Assembly: GCF_003945545.1 (NCBI RefSeq)
Contig: NZ_CP029617.1
Coordinates: forward strand, 2,243,001-2,307,000
Source: Streptomyces sp. WAC 01529
GTDB taxonomy: Bacteria > Actinomycetota > Actinomycetes > Streptomycetales > Streptomycetaceae
Reading direction: 5' to 3'
DNA: 64,000 bases
The notes under the pieces are model-generated. The model saw only the letters and a program-made list of their open reading frames with translations. It searched no databases and was not told the origin of the DNA. The translations under genes and the position numbers were made by a program. Shown piece by piece: positions 52,223-60,300 of the stretch (position 1 is its first letter; every line of letters begins with the position of its first letter).

Positions 52223-52549
52223 TCAGGCCTGGCCCGTTTCGAAGCGGGTGATCCGGCCCGCGTCGTCGACGGTGAAGCGCCACTTCGTGCGCATCTCGCC
52301 CCAGGTGTCGTTGCGGTAGCTGACGAGCAGCGTGCGGCCGCCGTCCGACTCCGACTCGACGTCCATGTGGCCGTTGGAGGAGAAGACCTCACGCTCGGTC
52401 CACTCGGCGATGTCCCGGTCGGAGCCGTCGTCGGACATGCTCGCGCCGGGGGCGAGCAGCGCCTCGAAGGCGGCCCGGTCGTGGGAGTTCACCGCGGTGA
52501 CGAACGCGCGTACGGCGGGGTCGCCCAGCCGGTTTACCTGAATGCTCAT
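52223..52549 (-). CDS. SnoaL/NTF2-like small protein
   Basis: 108 residues from ATG at 52549: MSIQVNRLGDPAVRAFVTAVNSHDRAAFEALLAPGASMSDDGSDRDIAEW. An N-terminal helix pair followed by strands (RTLLVSYRNDTWGEMRTKWRFTV) is the cone-shaped NTF2-like fold. Cytoplasmic, no partners nearby. Could be a ligand-binding or stand-alone enzyme of this very broad family; function unknown. Confidence 0.75.
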   Translation of the reverse strand: MSIQVNRLGDPAVRAFVTAVNSHDRAAFEALLAPGASMSDDGSDRDIAEWTEREVFSSNGHMDVESESDGGRTLLVSYRNDTWGEMRTKWRFTVDDAGRITRFETGQA

Positions 52550-52704
52550 GGGCCCACGCTCACATCGGGCCGTCCGGGCCGCCACCGGGCGGGGCGGGGC
52601 CCTCACCCGTACGGCCGCGCGGGCCGGGTGCCCGGCGCCGGTCCGTCGGACGGTGGGAGGGTCACCCCCTCGGCGAGAGCCGACCCATCGACCTGGGAGC
52701 CCCC

Positions 52705-53229
52705 ATGACCTGTTCGTGCCCGGACCGACGTGACCTCGGGCTGCTGCTTCTGCGCGTGGGGACCGGGGGTGTGCTGGCCGCGCACGGCACGCAGAAGCTG
52801 TTCGGCTGGTTCGGCGGGGGCGGCCTCCAAGGTACGGGGGCCTGGATGGAGTCCATCGGATACGTGCCCGGCAAGATGAACGCCCTGGTCGCGGGGGTCG
52901 CCGAAGCGGGCGGCGGCACGCTGCTCGCGCTCGGCCTCGCGACTCCGGCGGCCGGTTCGGCCGCGGCGGGGGCGATGGCGGGCGCGTCGGCCGTACACGC
53001 CCCGAACGGCTTCTTCAGCCAGGGCGGCGGTTACGAGTACCCGGCGTTCCTCGGCATGGTCTCCGCGGCGCTCGCCGTCACGGGGCCCGGCCGCTACTCC
53101 GCGGACCATGCGCTCGGCCACTCCCTCAATCGCGCCTGGATGGTTCCGGCGGGGCTCGCGGGCGCGGCGGTGGGGGTGCTTGTGACTCTGGGAGCGCGGC
53201 GGAGGGCGCGGCGCTCGCCGGAGGCGTAG
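52705..53229 (+). CDS. DoxX-family membrane protein
   Basis: 174 residues, four TM helices: DLGLLLLRVGTGGVLAAHGTQKLFGWFGGGG, ALVAGVAEAGGGTLLALGLATP, then two further helices and a basic tail (RRRARRSPEA). The HGTQKLFGWFGG motif is diagnostic of the DoxX/YphA group. GGGAG before ATG. Members are linked loosely to redox and thiol stress; no specific role can be given here. Confidence 0.88.
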   Translation: MTCSCPDRRDLGLLLLRVGTGGVLAAHGTQKLFGWFGGGGLQGTGAWMESIGYVPGKMNALVAGVAEAGGGTLLALGLATPAAGSAAAGAMAGASAVHAPNGFFSQGGGYEYPAFLGMVSAALAVTGPGRYSADHALGHSLNRAWMVPAGLAGAAVGVLVTLGARRRARRSPEA

Positions 53230-53282
53230 TCGGGCCGGGGGGCCTTGGGTGTGGGGTGCCTGCGGGTTCGTTGGGGCTGGGC

Positions 53283-53360
53283 GCGCAGTTCCCCGCGCCC
53301 CTTTGGGGCGCCTCGTGCGGGCCGCACCCCGCGCCCCCTTGGGGCGCCTCGTGCGGGCCC
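53283..53360. repeat. Dispersed GCGCAGTTCCCC element, fourth copy, with partial duplication
   Basis: GCGCAGTTCCCCGCGCCCC at 53283-53301, then TTTGGGGCGC. The tail GGGGCGCCTCGTGCGGGCC recurs 37 bases later (about 53342-53360). Same family as 42439 and 42599. The gap 53230-53409 holds no gene. Confidence 0.78.
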
Positions 53361-53409
53361 GTGAAAAGTGGTGGTCCGGGTGGGGAAGGGCGGGATAGCG
53401 TCCGGTCGT

Positions 53410-54177
53410 ATGAGCCTTGACTCCGATCTTCCGCCGCGGCTTGGTCATCTCGCCTTTCACGGGCCCCTCTCCGACGCCCGCGCGCGGCGGCTCGTCGGGC
53501 GGCTCGCGGCCACCGGGCCCCGTACCGTTCTCGACATCGGGTGCGGCTGGGGCGAGTTGTTGCTCCGGGTGCTCGAAGCCGCCCCGGGAGCCACCGGCGT
53601 CGGCGTCGACATCGAGGCCGACGACCTGGCCCGCGGCCGCGCCCTCGCCAAGGAGCGCGGGCTCGACGAGCGGGTCGTCTTCGTCGAGGAGTCCGCGAGG
53701 GACACCACGCGCGACCCGGCGGACATCGTGCTCTGCCTCGGCGCGAGCCAGGCGCTCAGCGCCGCCGCGCCGCCCCTCGCGACGGTCGAGGCCCTGCGCG
53801 CCCTGCGCGGCCTGGTGACTTCCGGGGGCCGGGTGGTCCTCGGGGAGGGCTTCTGGCAGCGGACCCCCACCGAAGGCGAGCTCGCCGGGATGTGGCCGGG
53901 CGCCCGCGCGGACGAGCATCTGTCGCTCGGCGACCTGGTGGACGCGGCGATCGAGGCGGGGTTCCGCCCGCTGTGGGTGGAGACGGCGAGCGAGGAGGAG
54001 TGGGAGGAGTTCGAGTCGGGTTACCGCAGCGGCGTCGAGGAGTGGCTCGCCGCGCACCCGGACCACCCCTCGGCCGCCGAGACGCGCGCGAAGGTCGACG
54101 CCCAGCGCTCCACGTGGCTGCGCGGCTACCGCACCCTGCTCGGCCTCGCGTATCTGACCTTGGTGCCCGTCGGCTGA
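53410..54177 (+). CDS. Class I SAM-dependent methyltransferase
   Basis: 255 residues. Motif I VLDIGCGWGELLLRVLE (about 40-56), acidic end of strand 2 GVGVDIEADD, motif post-II ADIVLCLGASQAL, and motif III LVTSGGRVVLGEGFW. ATG at 53410 (MSLDSDLPPRLGHLAF) gives a full Rossmann core; the frame is open 42 bases further upstream. Closely followed by the MOSC gene (19 bases). Small-molecule substrate unknown. Confidence 0.85.
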   Translation: MSLDSDLPPRLGHLAFHGPLSDARARRLVGRLAATGPRTVLDIGCGWGELLLRVLEAAPGATGVGVDIEADDLARGRALAKERGLDERVVFVEESARDTTRDPADIVLCLGASQALSAAAPPLATVEALRALRGLVTSGGRVVLGEGFWQRTPTEGELAGMWPGARADEHLSLGDLVDAAIEAGFRPLWVETASEEEWEEFESGYRSGVEEWLAAHPDHPSAAETRAKVDAQRSTWLRGYRTLLGLAYLTLVPVG

Positions 54178-54196
54178 GGCGGGTTAGGGTCGTGCA

Positions 54197-54739
54197 ATGG
54201 ACGCGAGAGTCACGGCTGTCAGCGGCAACGCCGCGTACTCCTTCAGCAAGCCGAACCGCGAGAGCGTCACGCTGGTCGCCGGGTTCGGCGTCGAGGGGGA
54301 CGTACACGCCGGTGAGAAGGTCAAGCACCGCTTCCGCGTACGGCAGAACCCCGACCAGCCGAACCTCCGCCAGGTCCACCTCATCCACGAGGAGCTCTTC
54401 GACGAGCTGGCGGCGGACGGCTTCACCGTGGCCCCCGGCGAGCTGGGCGAGAACATCACCACGTGCGGCGTCGACCTCCTCGGCCTGCCCACGGGGACAC
54501 TGCTGCGCCTCGGCGGTTCCGCCGTCGTGGAGGTCACGGGTCTGCGCACCCCGTGCCGCCAGATCGACACATTCCGGGCGGGGCTCATGAAGAAGCTCGT
54601 CGGACGCGACGCCGACGGCGCCGTCGCCCACAAGGCGGGCATCATGAGCGTGGTCGTCCAGGGCGGCGAGATCCACCCCGGCGACCCGATCGAGGTCGTC
54701 CTGCCCGAGGGTCCGCACCGCCCGCTGAGAACCGTCTGA
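54197..54739 (+). CDS. MOSC-domain protein
   Basis: 180 residues, a stand-alone MOSC beta-barrel. The N-terminal VAGFGVEGDVHAGEKVKHR, RQVHLIHEELFDELAADGF, LGENITTCGVDL and the key Cys in VTGLRTPCRQIDTF match the YiiM/YuaD-like group. This Cys is thought to bind molybdenum or carry sulfur. Probably acts in molybdopterin-dependent N-hydroxylated-compound detoxification; no redox partner is present next door. Confidence 0.9.
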   Translation: MDARVTAVSGNAAYSFSKPNRESVTLVAGFGVEGDVHAGEKVKHRFRVRQNPDQPNLRQVHLIHEELFDELAADGFTVAPGELGENITTCGVDLLGLPTGTLLRLGGSAVVEVTGLRTPCRQIDTFRAGLMKKLVGRDADGAVAHKAGIMSVVVQGGEIHPGDPIEVVLPEGPHRPLRTV

Positions 54740-54771
54740 GGCATCCCCTGTAAGGGCCCTTGCGAGGGGCG

Positions 54772-55278
54772 TTACTTGATGGTGGTGTCGCCGAGGGCCT
54801 CAAGTACCCGCCGGAGACCGTCCCCCGCCGCATCGACCAGCTCGCGGTCCACGTCGGCGAGCAGCAGTTCGTAGTTGGCCAGGTGGTCGGCGAAGGCGGC
54901 CCGCACGACCTCGTGCCCGCGCTCGGTGAGGCGGATCTTGACGCTGCGCCGGTCCTCCGTGTCGCGTACGCGCTCCACCAGGCCCTTGGCCTCCATCTTG
55001 TCGACGCGGTTGGTGATGGTTCCGGACGACACCATGGACGCCTTGAGGAAGGTGCCGGCGGTCAGGGCGTAGGGCGGGCCGGAGCGCTGGAGCGTGGTGA
55101 GGACGTCGAACTCCCCGACGTCCAGGCCGTGTCGGCCCGCGATGGTCTTGACCGACTTGTCGACCACGAGGGCCAGCCGCTGGATGCGGCCGAAGAGCTG
55201 CACGGGCCACAGCTCCTCCTCCAGGTCGGGCCGCTCCTTGGCCCACTGACCGATGATCGCGTCCACGGCGTCACTCAT
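54772..55278 (-). CDS. MarR-family repressor
   Basis: 168 residues. MarR fold: an N-terminal dimerisation helix, then LDVGEFDVLTTLQRSG, a recognition region FLKASMVSSGTITNRVDKMEAKGLVERV, and the wing RDTEDRRSVKIRLTERG (the conserved D-x-R-D/S motif). ATG at 55278 has GAGGAG upstream; a GTG three codons earlier is possible. Divergent from the nitroreductase-MFS operon, whose promoter overlaps a matching inverted repeat. Confidence 0.92.
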   Translation of the reverse strand: MSDAVDAIIGQWAKERPDLEEELWPVQLFGRIQRLALVVDKSVKTIAGRHGLDVGEFDVLTTLQRSGPPYALTAGTFLKASMVSSGTITNRVDKMEAKGLVERVRDTEDRRSVKIRLTERGHEVVRAAFADHLANYELLLADVDRELVDAAGDGLRRVLEALGDTTIK

Positions 55279-55305
55279 CGCTGCCACTCCTCTCGATACG
55301 CGCTA

Positions 55306-55395
55306 TCTCAGTAGAGACTCTATCAGTCCTGGTTCTCTTAGTTTCGAGATACTTGACTCTGGGATAGTCGAATGCTTTTATCTCACTACTGAGAT
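55306..55395. promoter_or_regulatory. MarR-controlled divergent promoter region
   Basis: A consensus-like promoter drives the nitroreductase: TTGACT (55353-55358), exactly 17 bases, TTTTAT (55376-55381). A perfect inverted repeat ATCTCA-CTAC-TGAGAT (55380-55395) overlaps its -10 end. A second repeat, TCTC-AGTA-GAGA (55306-55317), lies near the marR start. Both share the ATCTCA/TGAGA-type core, so the repressor likely controls both directions. Confidence 0.65.
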
Positions 55396-55434
55396 TGTCG
55401 AGTCCGAGCGACAACCGAACGACAGGAGTACGTC

Positions 55435-56028
55435 ATGTCCGAGCTGTCCCTCCACCCCGCCGCCCAGGACCTGCTCTTCCGCGAGGCGCGCACCGCGAAC
55501 ACCTTCACCGACGAGCCGGTCACCGAGGAGCAGGTCCAGGCCATCTACGACCTGGTGAAGTACGCCCCCACCGCCTACAACATGTCGCCGCTGCGGGTGG
55601 TCCTCGTCCGGTCCACCGACACCCGCGAGCGGCTCGGGGAGCTGATGGCCGAGGGCAACAGACAGAAGACGCTGGCCGCCCCGCTGGTCGCGATCCTCGC
55701 CACCGACAACGAGTTCCACGAGGAACTGCCCTCGCTGCTCCCGCACTTCCCGCAGGCCAAGGACCTCCTCTTCGCCGACCGCGCCGTCCGGGAGGAGTCC
55801 GCGCTGGTCAACGGCGTGCTCCAGGCCGCCTACTTCATACTCGGCGTGCGCGCGGCGGGGCTGGCCGCGGGGCCCATGACCGGCTTCGACTTCCCGGGCG
55901 TACGCAAGGAGTTCCTGGACGACGACCACACCCCGCTGATGGTCGTGAACATCGGCCGGCCGGGCCCGGACGCCTGGTTCCCGCGTTCACCGCGGCTCAG
56001 CTACGGCCAAGTCGTCACCTCCGTCTGA
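55435..56028 (+). CDS. Nitroreductase-family protein, RutE/HadB-like
   Basis: 197 residues, FMN-dependent fold. LHPAAQDLLFREARTANTFTDEPVTEEQVQAIYDLVKYAPTAYNMSPLRVVLV matches the malonic semialdehyde reductase (RutE)-type N-terminus, with SPLRVVLV contacting FMN. FNIGRPGP-like VNIGRPGPDAWFPRSPRL closes it. AGGAG precedes ATG. With its MarR repressor and a downstream exporter it forms a typical stress cassette against quinones, nitroaromatics or aldehydes. Confidence 0.9.
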   Translation: MSELSLHPAAQDLLFREARTANTFTDEPVTEEQVQAIYDLVKYAPTAYNMSPLRVVLVRSTDTRERLGELMAEGNRQKTLAAPLVAILATDNEFHEELPSLLPHFPQAKDLLFADRAVREESALVNGVLQAAYFILGVRAAGLAAGPMTGFDFPGVRKEFLDDDHTPLMVVNIGRPGPDAWFPRSPRLSYGQVVTSV

Positions 56029-56070
56029 ACCCCTCCGCCTGAACCCCCCGACCCGATCGGAGCCGCCAGC

Positions 56071-57324
56071 ATGTCCGTGCTCACGCAGACCCGTCCCGGC
56101 CCCGCCCCGCAGGCGGCATCCGTCACCCCGCCCCCGGCCGCCGTACGCCCCACGCGCCAAGTCCCTGCCCTCTGGCTGGCGTTGCTGGCCACCCCGGTCG
56201 CCGCGAGCGCCAACAGTCCCGTGCTGATACTCCCCGACATGGCCGGCTCGCTCGGGGTCCGTACGGCCACCGCGACCTGGCTCGTCACCGTGTTCGCCTG
56301 GGCCATGGCCGTCGGCACCCCGCTGATGGCGGCACTGCTGCGCCGCCGCGGCCTCGGCACCACGCTCAAGCTGAGCGCCGCCCTGGTCGTGGCCGGCACC
56401 GCGGTCCTCGCCGCGGCGCCCTGGCTGCCGCTCGCCATGGCGGGGCGGGCCGCGCAGGCCGCGGGCGGCGCGGGCCTGGTGACCGCGGCGATGAGCCTGG
56501 CGGGCTCGGTCCGCCGGATGGGCGTGATCACCGCGGGCTTCGGCACGCTCGGGGCGGTCGGGCCGCTCCTCGGCTCGGCCGTCGCGGGCACCGCCTCCTG
56601 GCGGGTGTCCCTGGCCGTCGGCGCGGTCGCCCTCCTCGCCCTGCCCGCGGTCGTACGCCGCGCCGACCTGTCCGCACCGCGAGGGAGCACCCCGTTCGAC
56701 GGCCGGGGCGCCGCCCTGCTGGTCCTGACGGCGACGGCCCTGGTGCTCATCCCGCGCTATCCGCTCCCGGCCCTGGCCGCCGCACTGGCGACGGCCGTAC
56801 CGCTGGCCCTGCACATCCGCGCACACCCCACCGGTTTCGTGCCGACGGCCCTGCTGCGCACCCGCGCCTTCGTGCTCTCGGCCGCGCTCGCCTGCACCTT
56901 GGCGACCTCGTACTTCACCCTGCTCTTCACGGTCCCGCAGCTGCTGGGCGAGCGCACCGACTGGTCGGCCGCCACGATCGGCACCGGCCAGCTGGTGGCC
57001 CTCCTCGCCGGCTCCGCGCTCTCCATGGCGCTGGCCGCGGCCTCGGCCCGGATGACCCGGGCACGGGTCCTGACGATCCTGCTCACCGTCGGCGCGCTCG
57101 CACCGCTCACCGCCGCGCTGACCCCCTGGGCGCCGCTGCTCCTGCTGGTCGCGACGCTGGCCGTCTTCACGACCAGCGCCGGCCAGGCGACGCTCATGGT
57201 GTACGCGACCAAGGACGCGCCGGACGCCCAACGCCCCACCGGCATCGGCCTGTTCAACCTCTGCTACCAGCTCGGCGGCGCCTTCGGCCCGGCGATCGCG
57301 GCGGCCGTCGCACTGGGCGGCTGA
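56071..57324 (+). CDS. MFS exporter, AraJ/Cml-like (DHA1)
   Basis: 417 residues, 12 TM helices after a 30-residue cytoplasmic Pro-rich N-terminus. TM1 LATPVAASANSPVLILPDMAGSLG, and the loop after TM2, LLRRRGLGTTLKLS, replaces a classic motif A. GGAG upstream, 42 bases after the nitroreductase stop, so a two-gene operon under MarR control. Exports the inducing compound or its product; substrate unknown. Its stop is 37 bases from the convergent megasynthase stop. Confidence 0.87.
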   Translation: MSVLTQTRPGPAPQAASVTPPPAAVRPTRQVPALWLALLATPVAASANSPVLILPDMAGSLGVRTATATWLVTVFAWAMAVGTPLMAALLRRRGLGTTLKLSAALVVAGTAVLAAAPWLPLAMAGRAAQAAGGAGLVTAAMSLAGSVRRMGVITAGFGTLGAVGPLLGSAVAGTASWRVSLAVGAVALLALPAVVRRADLSAPRGSTPFDGRGAALLVLTATALVLIPRYPLPALAAALATAVPLALHIRAHPTGFVPTALLRTRAFVLSAALACTLATSYFTLLFTVPQLLGERTDWSAATIGTGQLVALLAGSALSMALAAASARMTRARVLTILLTVGALAPLTAALTPWAPLLLLVATLAVFTTSAGQATLMVYATKDAPDAQRPTGIGLFNLCYQLGGAFGPAIAAAVALGG

Positions 57325-57361
57325 GGCGGGGGGCCGGTGAGCGGCCGGTGAGCCCGGCCGC

Positions 57362-60300
57362 TCAGCCCTCCTCCCCCTCCCCCGCCCCGGGGGCAGTGAC
57401 GGACTCCGCCAGGAGATCGACGTACGCGGTGGTCCACGCCTCGACCGTGGCGCGGTCCCACAGGTCGGTCGAGTACTCCAGGTAGCCGGAGAGGACATCG
57501 CCCGTGGGGATCAGGCCGAAGTTGAACTCCGAGCGCGCGCCGGGCACCGCGAGGTCCTCCACCGCCGTGGTCACGCCGGGCAGTTCGATGTCCGTCTCCA
57601 GCGAGCTCTGGTACTGGAAACCGAGCGGCAGCCGGTCGGGGACCTCGGTCCCCAGCGCCTCCCGCAGCTCCTCCGCCACCGCCCGAATCGGCGCGGCGTG
57701 GTCGATGGCCCCGACCACACCGCGCGCCACCTGGTCCACCAGCGCGCCGAACGTGTCGGCCTCGCCGCCGCGGACCCGGAGCGTGAAGGACGACACCGTG
57801 CAGGCCGCGAGGGCCTCGAACTCGCGCCGCTCGCGGTTGGCGTAGGAGATGCCGAGTACGACGTCCTGTTCGCCGGTCACCTTCGCGACCAGGCGGGCCA
57901 GGGCGGCCGCCGTCACCGCGAAGGGCGTCGTCCGGTGCCGCCGCGCCAGCGCCTCCACGCCGGCCCGCACCGCGCTCCCCACGGTGAACAGCACCACGTC
58001 GCCCTCCCCGCTCAGCTGCTCGGGGCGGGGCCGGTCCAGTGGCAGCGCCAGGTCGAAGGGGGCGCCTTTCAACTGCCGTGCCCAGTAGTCGACGAGGCGG
58101 CCCCTGTCCTGGGTGCGGCCGCGGTCCTGCTGCCAGCGCGCGTACTCGCTGGGCTGCGGCACGGTCTCCGGCAGGCCGTGGGGCTCTCCGGTGACCGCCG
58201 CCCGGTACAGCGCGGCCAGTTCGCGCAGCAGGACGCTGACCGACCAGCCGTCGCAGGCCGAGTGGTGCAGGACGAAGAGGAGCGCCCAGCGGTCGGCGCC
58301 GGTGCGCAGCAGCCGGAACACCGGGGCGAGTTCGGCCCGGATGTCGAACGGCTCGGCCGCCGTCTCCGCCGCCAGACGCTCGGCCTCCGCCTCCGTGTCG
58401 GCCACGTCCGCGGGGTCCGGGCACGCGACCAGATCCTCCTCGGGCAGCTCGACCGGCCGTGGGGCCAACGCCTCCTGCCACCACTCCCCCGTCCCCTCGT
58501 CCTGCACGAGGCGGGTGCGCAGCGCCTCGTGGCGGGCGACCAGTTGGGTCAGTGCGGCGCGCAGGGCGGGTACGTCGAGCGCGCCCGTGAAGGTGAGGCG
58601 CATCGCCACGTTGTAGATCTGGGGGCGGGGGTGGGTCAGGTGCCGGGTGATGAAGGCGCTCTGCTGGGCGGTGACGGGGGCGCGCCCGAGTACGTCGGCG
58701 GCCGTTCCGCTCCTGCTCCCGTTCTCGTCCTCTCCCTCGCCCTCGCCCTCGCCCTCACTCTCGCTTTCGGTTTCGCTCTCGTCGCCGTTCGCGGAGAGGT
58801 ACTGCGCCATGGCGCCCAGCGTGGGCTGCTCGTAGAAGCGGGCAACGGGGTACTCGACGCCGAACTCCTCCCGCACGCTGTTGACGAGGCGGATGGCCGT
58901 GAGCGAGTGCCCGCCAAGCTCGAAGAACGATGCGTCGGCCCCGACCATGGCGGGATCGATCTCGAATTCGTCGGCCCACAGCCGCCGCACGCGCGCCTCC
59001 ACGTTCTCGGGGGCCGGGCGGACGGGAGCGGCGGAGGGCGGGGTGTCGCCGGGTGCCATGGGGTTCGTCACCGTCGTGAGGGACGGGGCGGGCAGCGCCG
59101 TTCGGTCCAGCTTTCCGTTGGCGGAGAGGGGGAGCGCGGGCAGTACGGACCAGGCGCGCGGGACCAGGTGGTCGGGGAGGCGTGTCGCCAGTTCCGCCGT
59201 CAGGCGGGCGGCCAGTTCCTGGGGGCTCGACGTCGGCGTCGCGGGCACCACGTAGGCCGCGAGGCGGGCCTCCCCCCGGTGGTCCCGGTGCGACAGGACC
59301 ACCGCCTCGGCGACCTCCGCGAGGCCGTTGAGGGCGTGCGAGACCTCTTCGGGCTCCACGCGGAACCCCCGTATCTTCACCTGGTCGTCCGACCTGCCCC
59401 GGAACTCCAGGGCCCCTGAAGCGTCCCAGCACACCAAGTCGCCCGTGCGGTACATCCGTTCCGTGCCGTCCGGGCCGTCCGGGCCGCCCGTGCGGGCCAG
59501 CGGGTCGCGGACGAAGCGTTCCGCGGTCAGGTCGGGCCTGCCCAGGTAGCCGGTGGCCACCCCGGGGCCGCCCACGTACAGCTCCCCCACCTCCCCGGCG
59601 GGCACCTCGCGGCCCTCCGCGTCGAGCACCCGCAGCGTGACGTTGTCGACCGGGCGCCCGACCGGGATCGGGGCCGGGGCCTCGGAGGGGGCGGGGGCGG
59701 GCTCCACCGTGTGGACCGTGCAGAGCACCGTCGCCTCCGTGGGGCCGTACACGTTCACCGTCTCGTACGGCGCGCCCGGGCGCGGCCTGGTGCGCAGTAC
59801 GTCGCCGCCGAGCAGCAGGTGCCGCAGCGGGGGCTGCCGGTCGTCGGGCAGGGCGAGGACGGCCTCGCCGAGGGCGGTCGGCAGGATGGTGAAGGTGACG
59901 GCGTGCTCCGCGTACCAGCGGGCCAGCGCGGCCGGGTCCTTGCGGACCGTGTCGTCGGCGACGACGACCGTGGCGCCCGCCGTCAGCGCGGGCCAGATCT
60001 CCAGGACGGCCGCGTCGAAGCTCTGCCCGCACACGGCGGCGCTGCGGTCGTCCGCCGTGAAGCCGAAGCGCTCGTGGTGCCACTGGCACAGGTCCACGAC
60101 CGCCCGGTGCGGGATGGCCACGCCCTTGGGAGCGCCCGTGCTGCCCGAGGTGTAGATCGCCATGCACAGGGACTCGGGGTCGGGAGCGGATCCCGGCGGC
60201 GCGTCCGTGGACGCGAGTGGCGCGGCGTCGACCTCCACCACGGCGGTCCCGGACGGCGGTGTCGGCCTCCCCTCGGCCTCCCCGTCCACCACGAGCGTCC

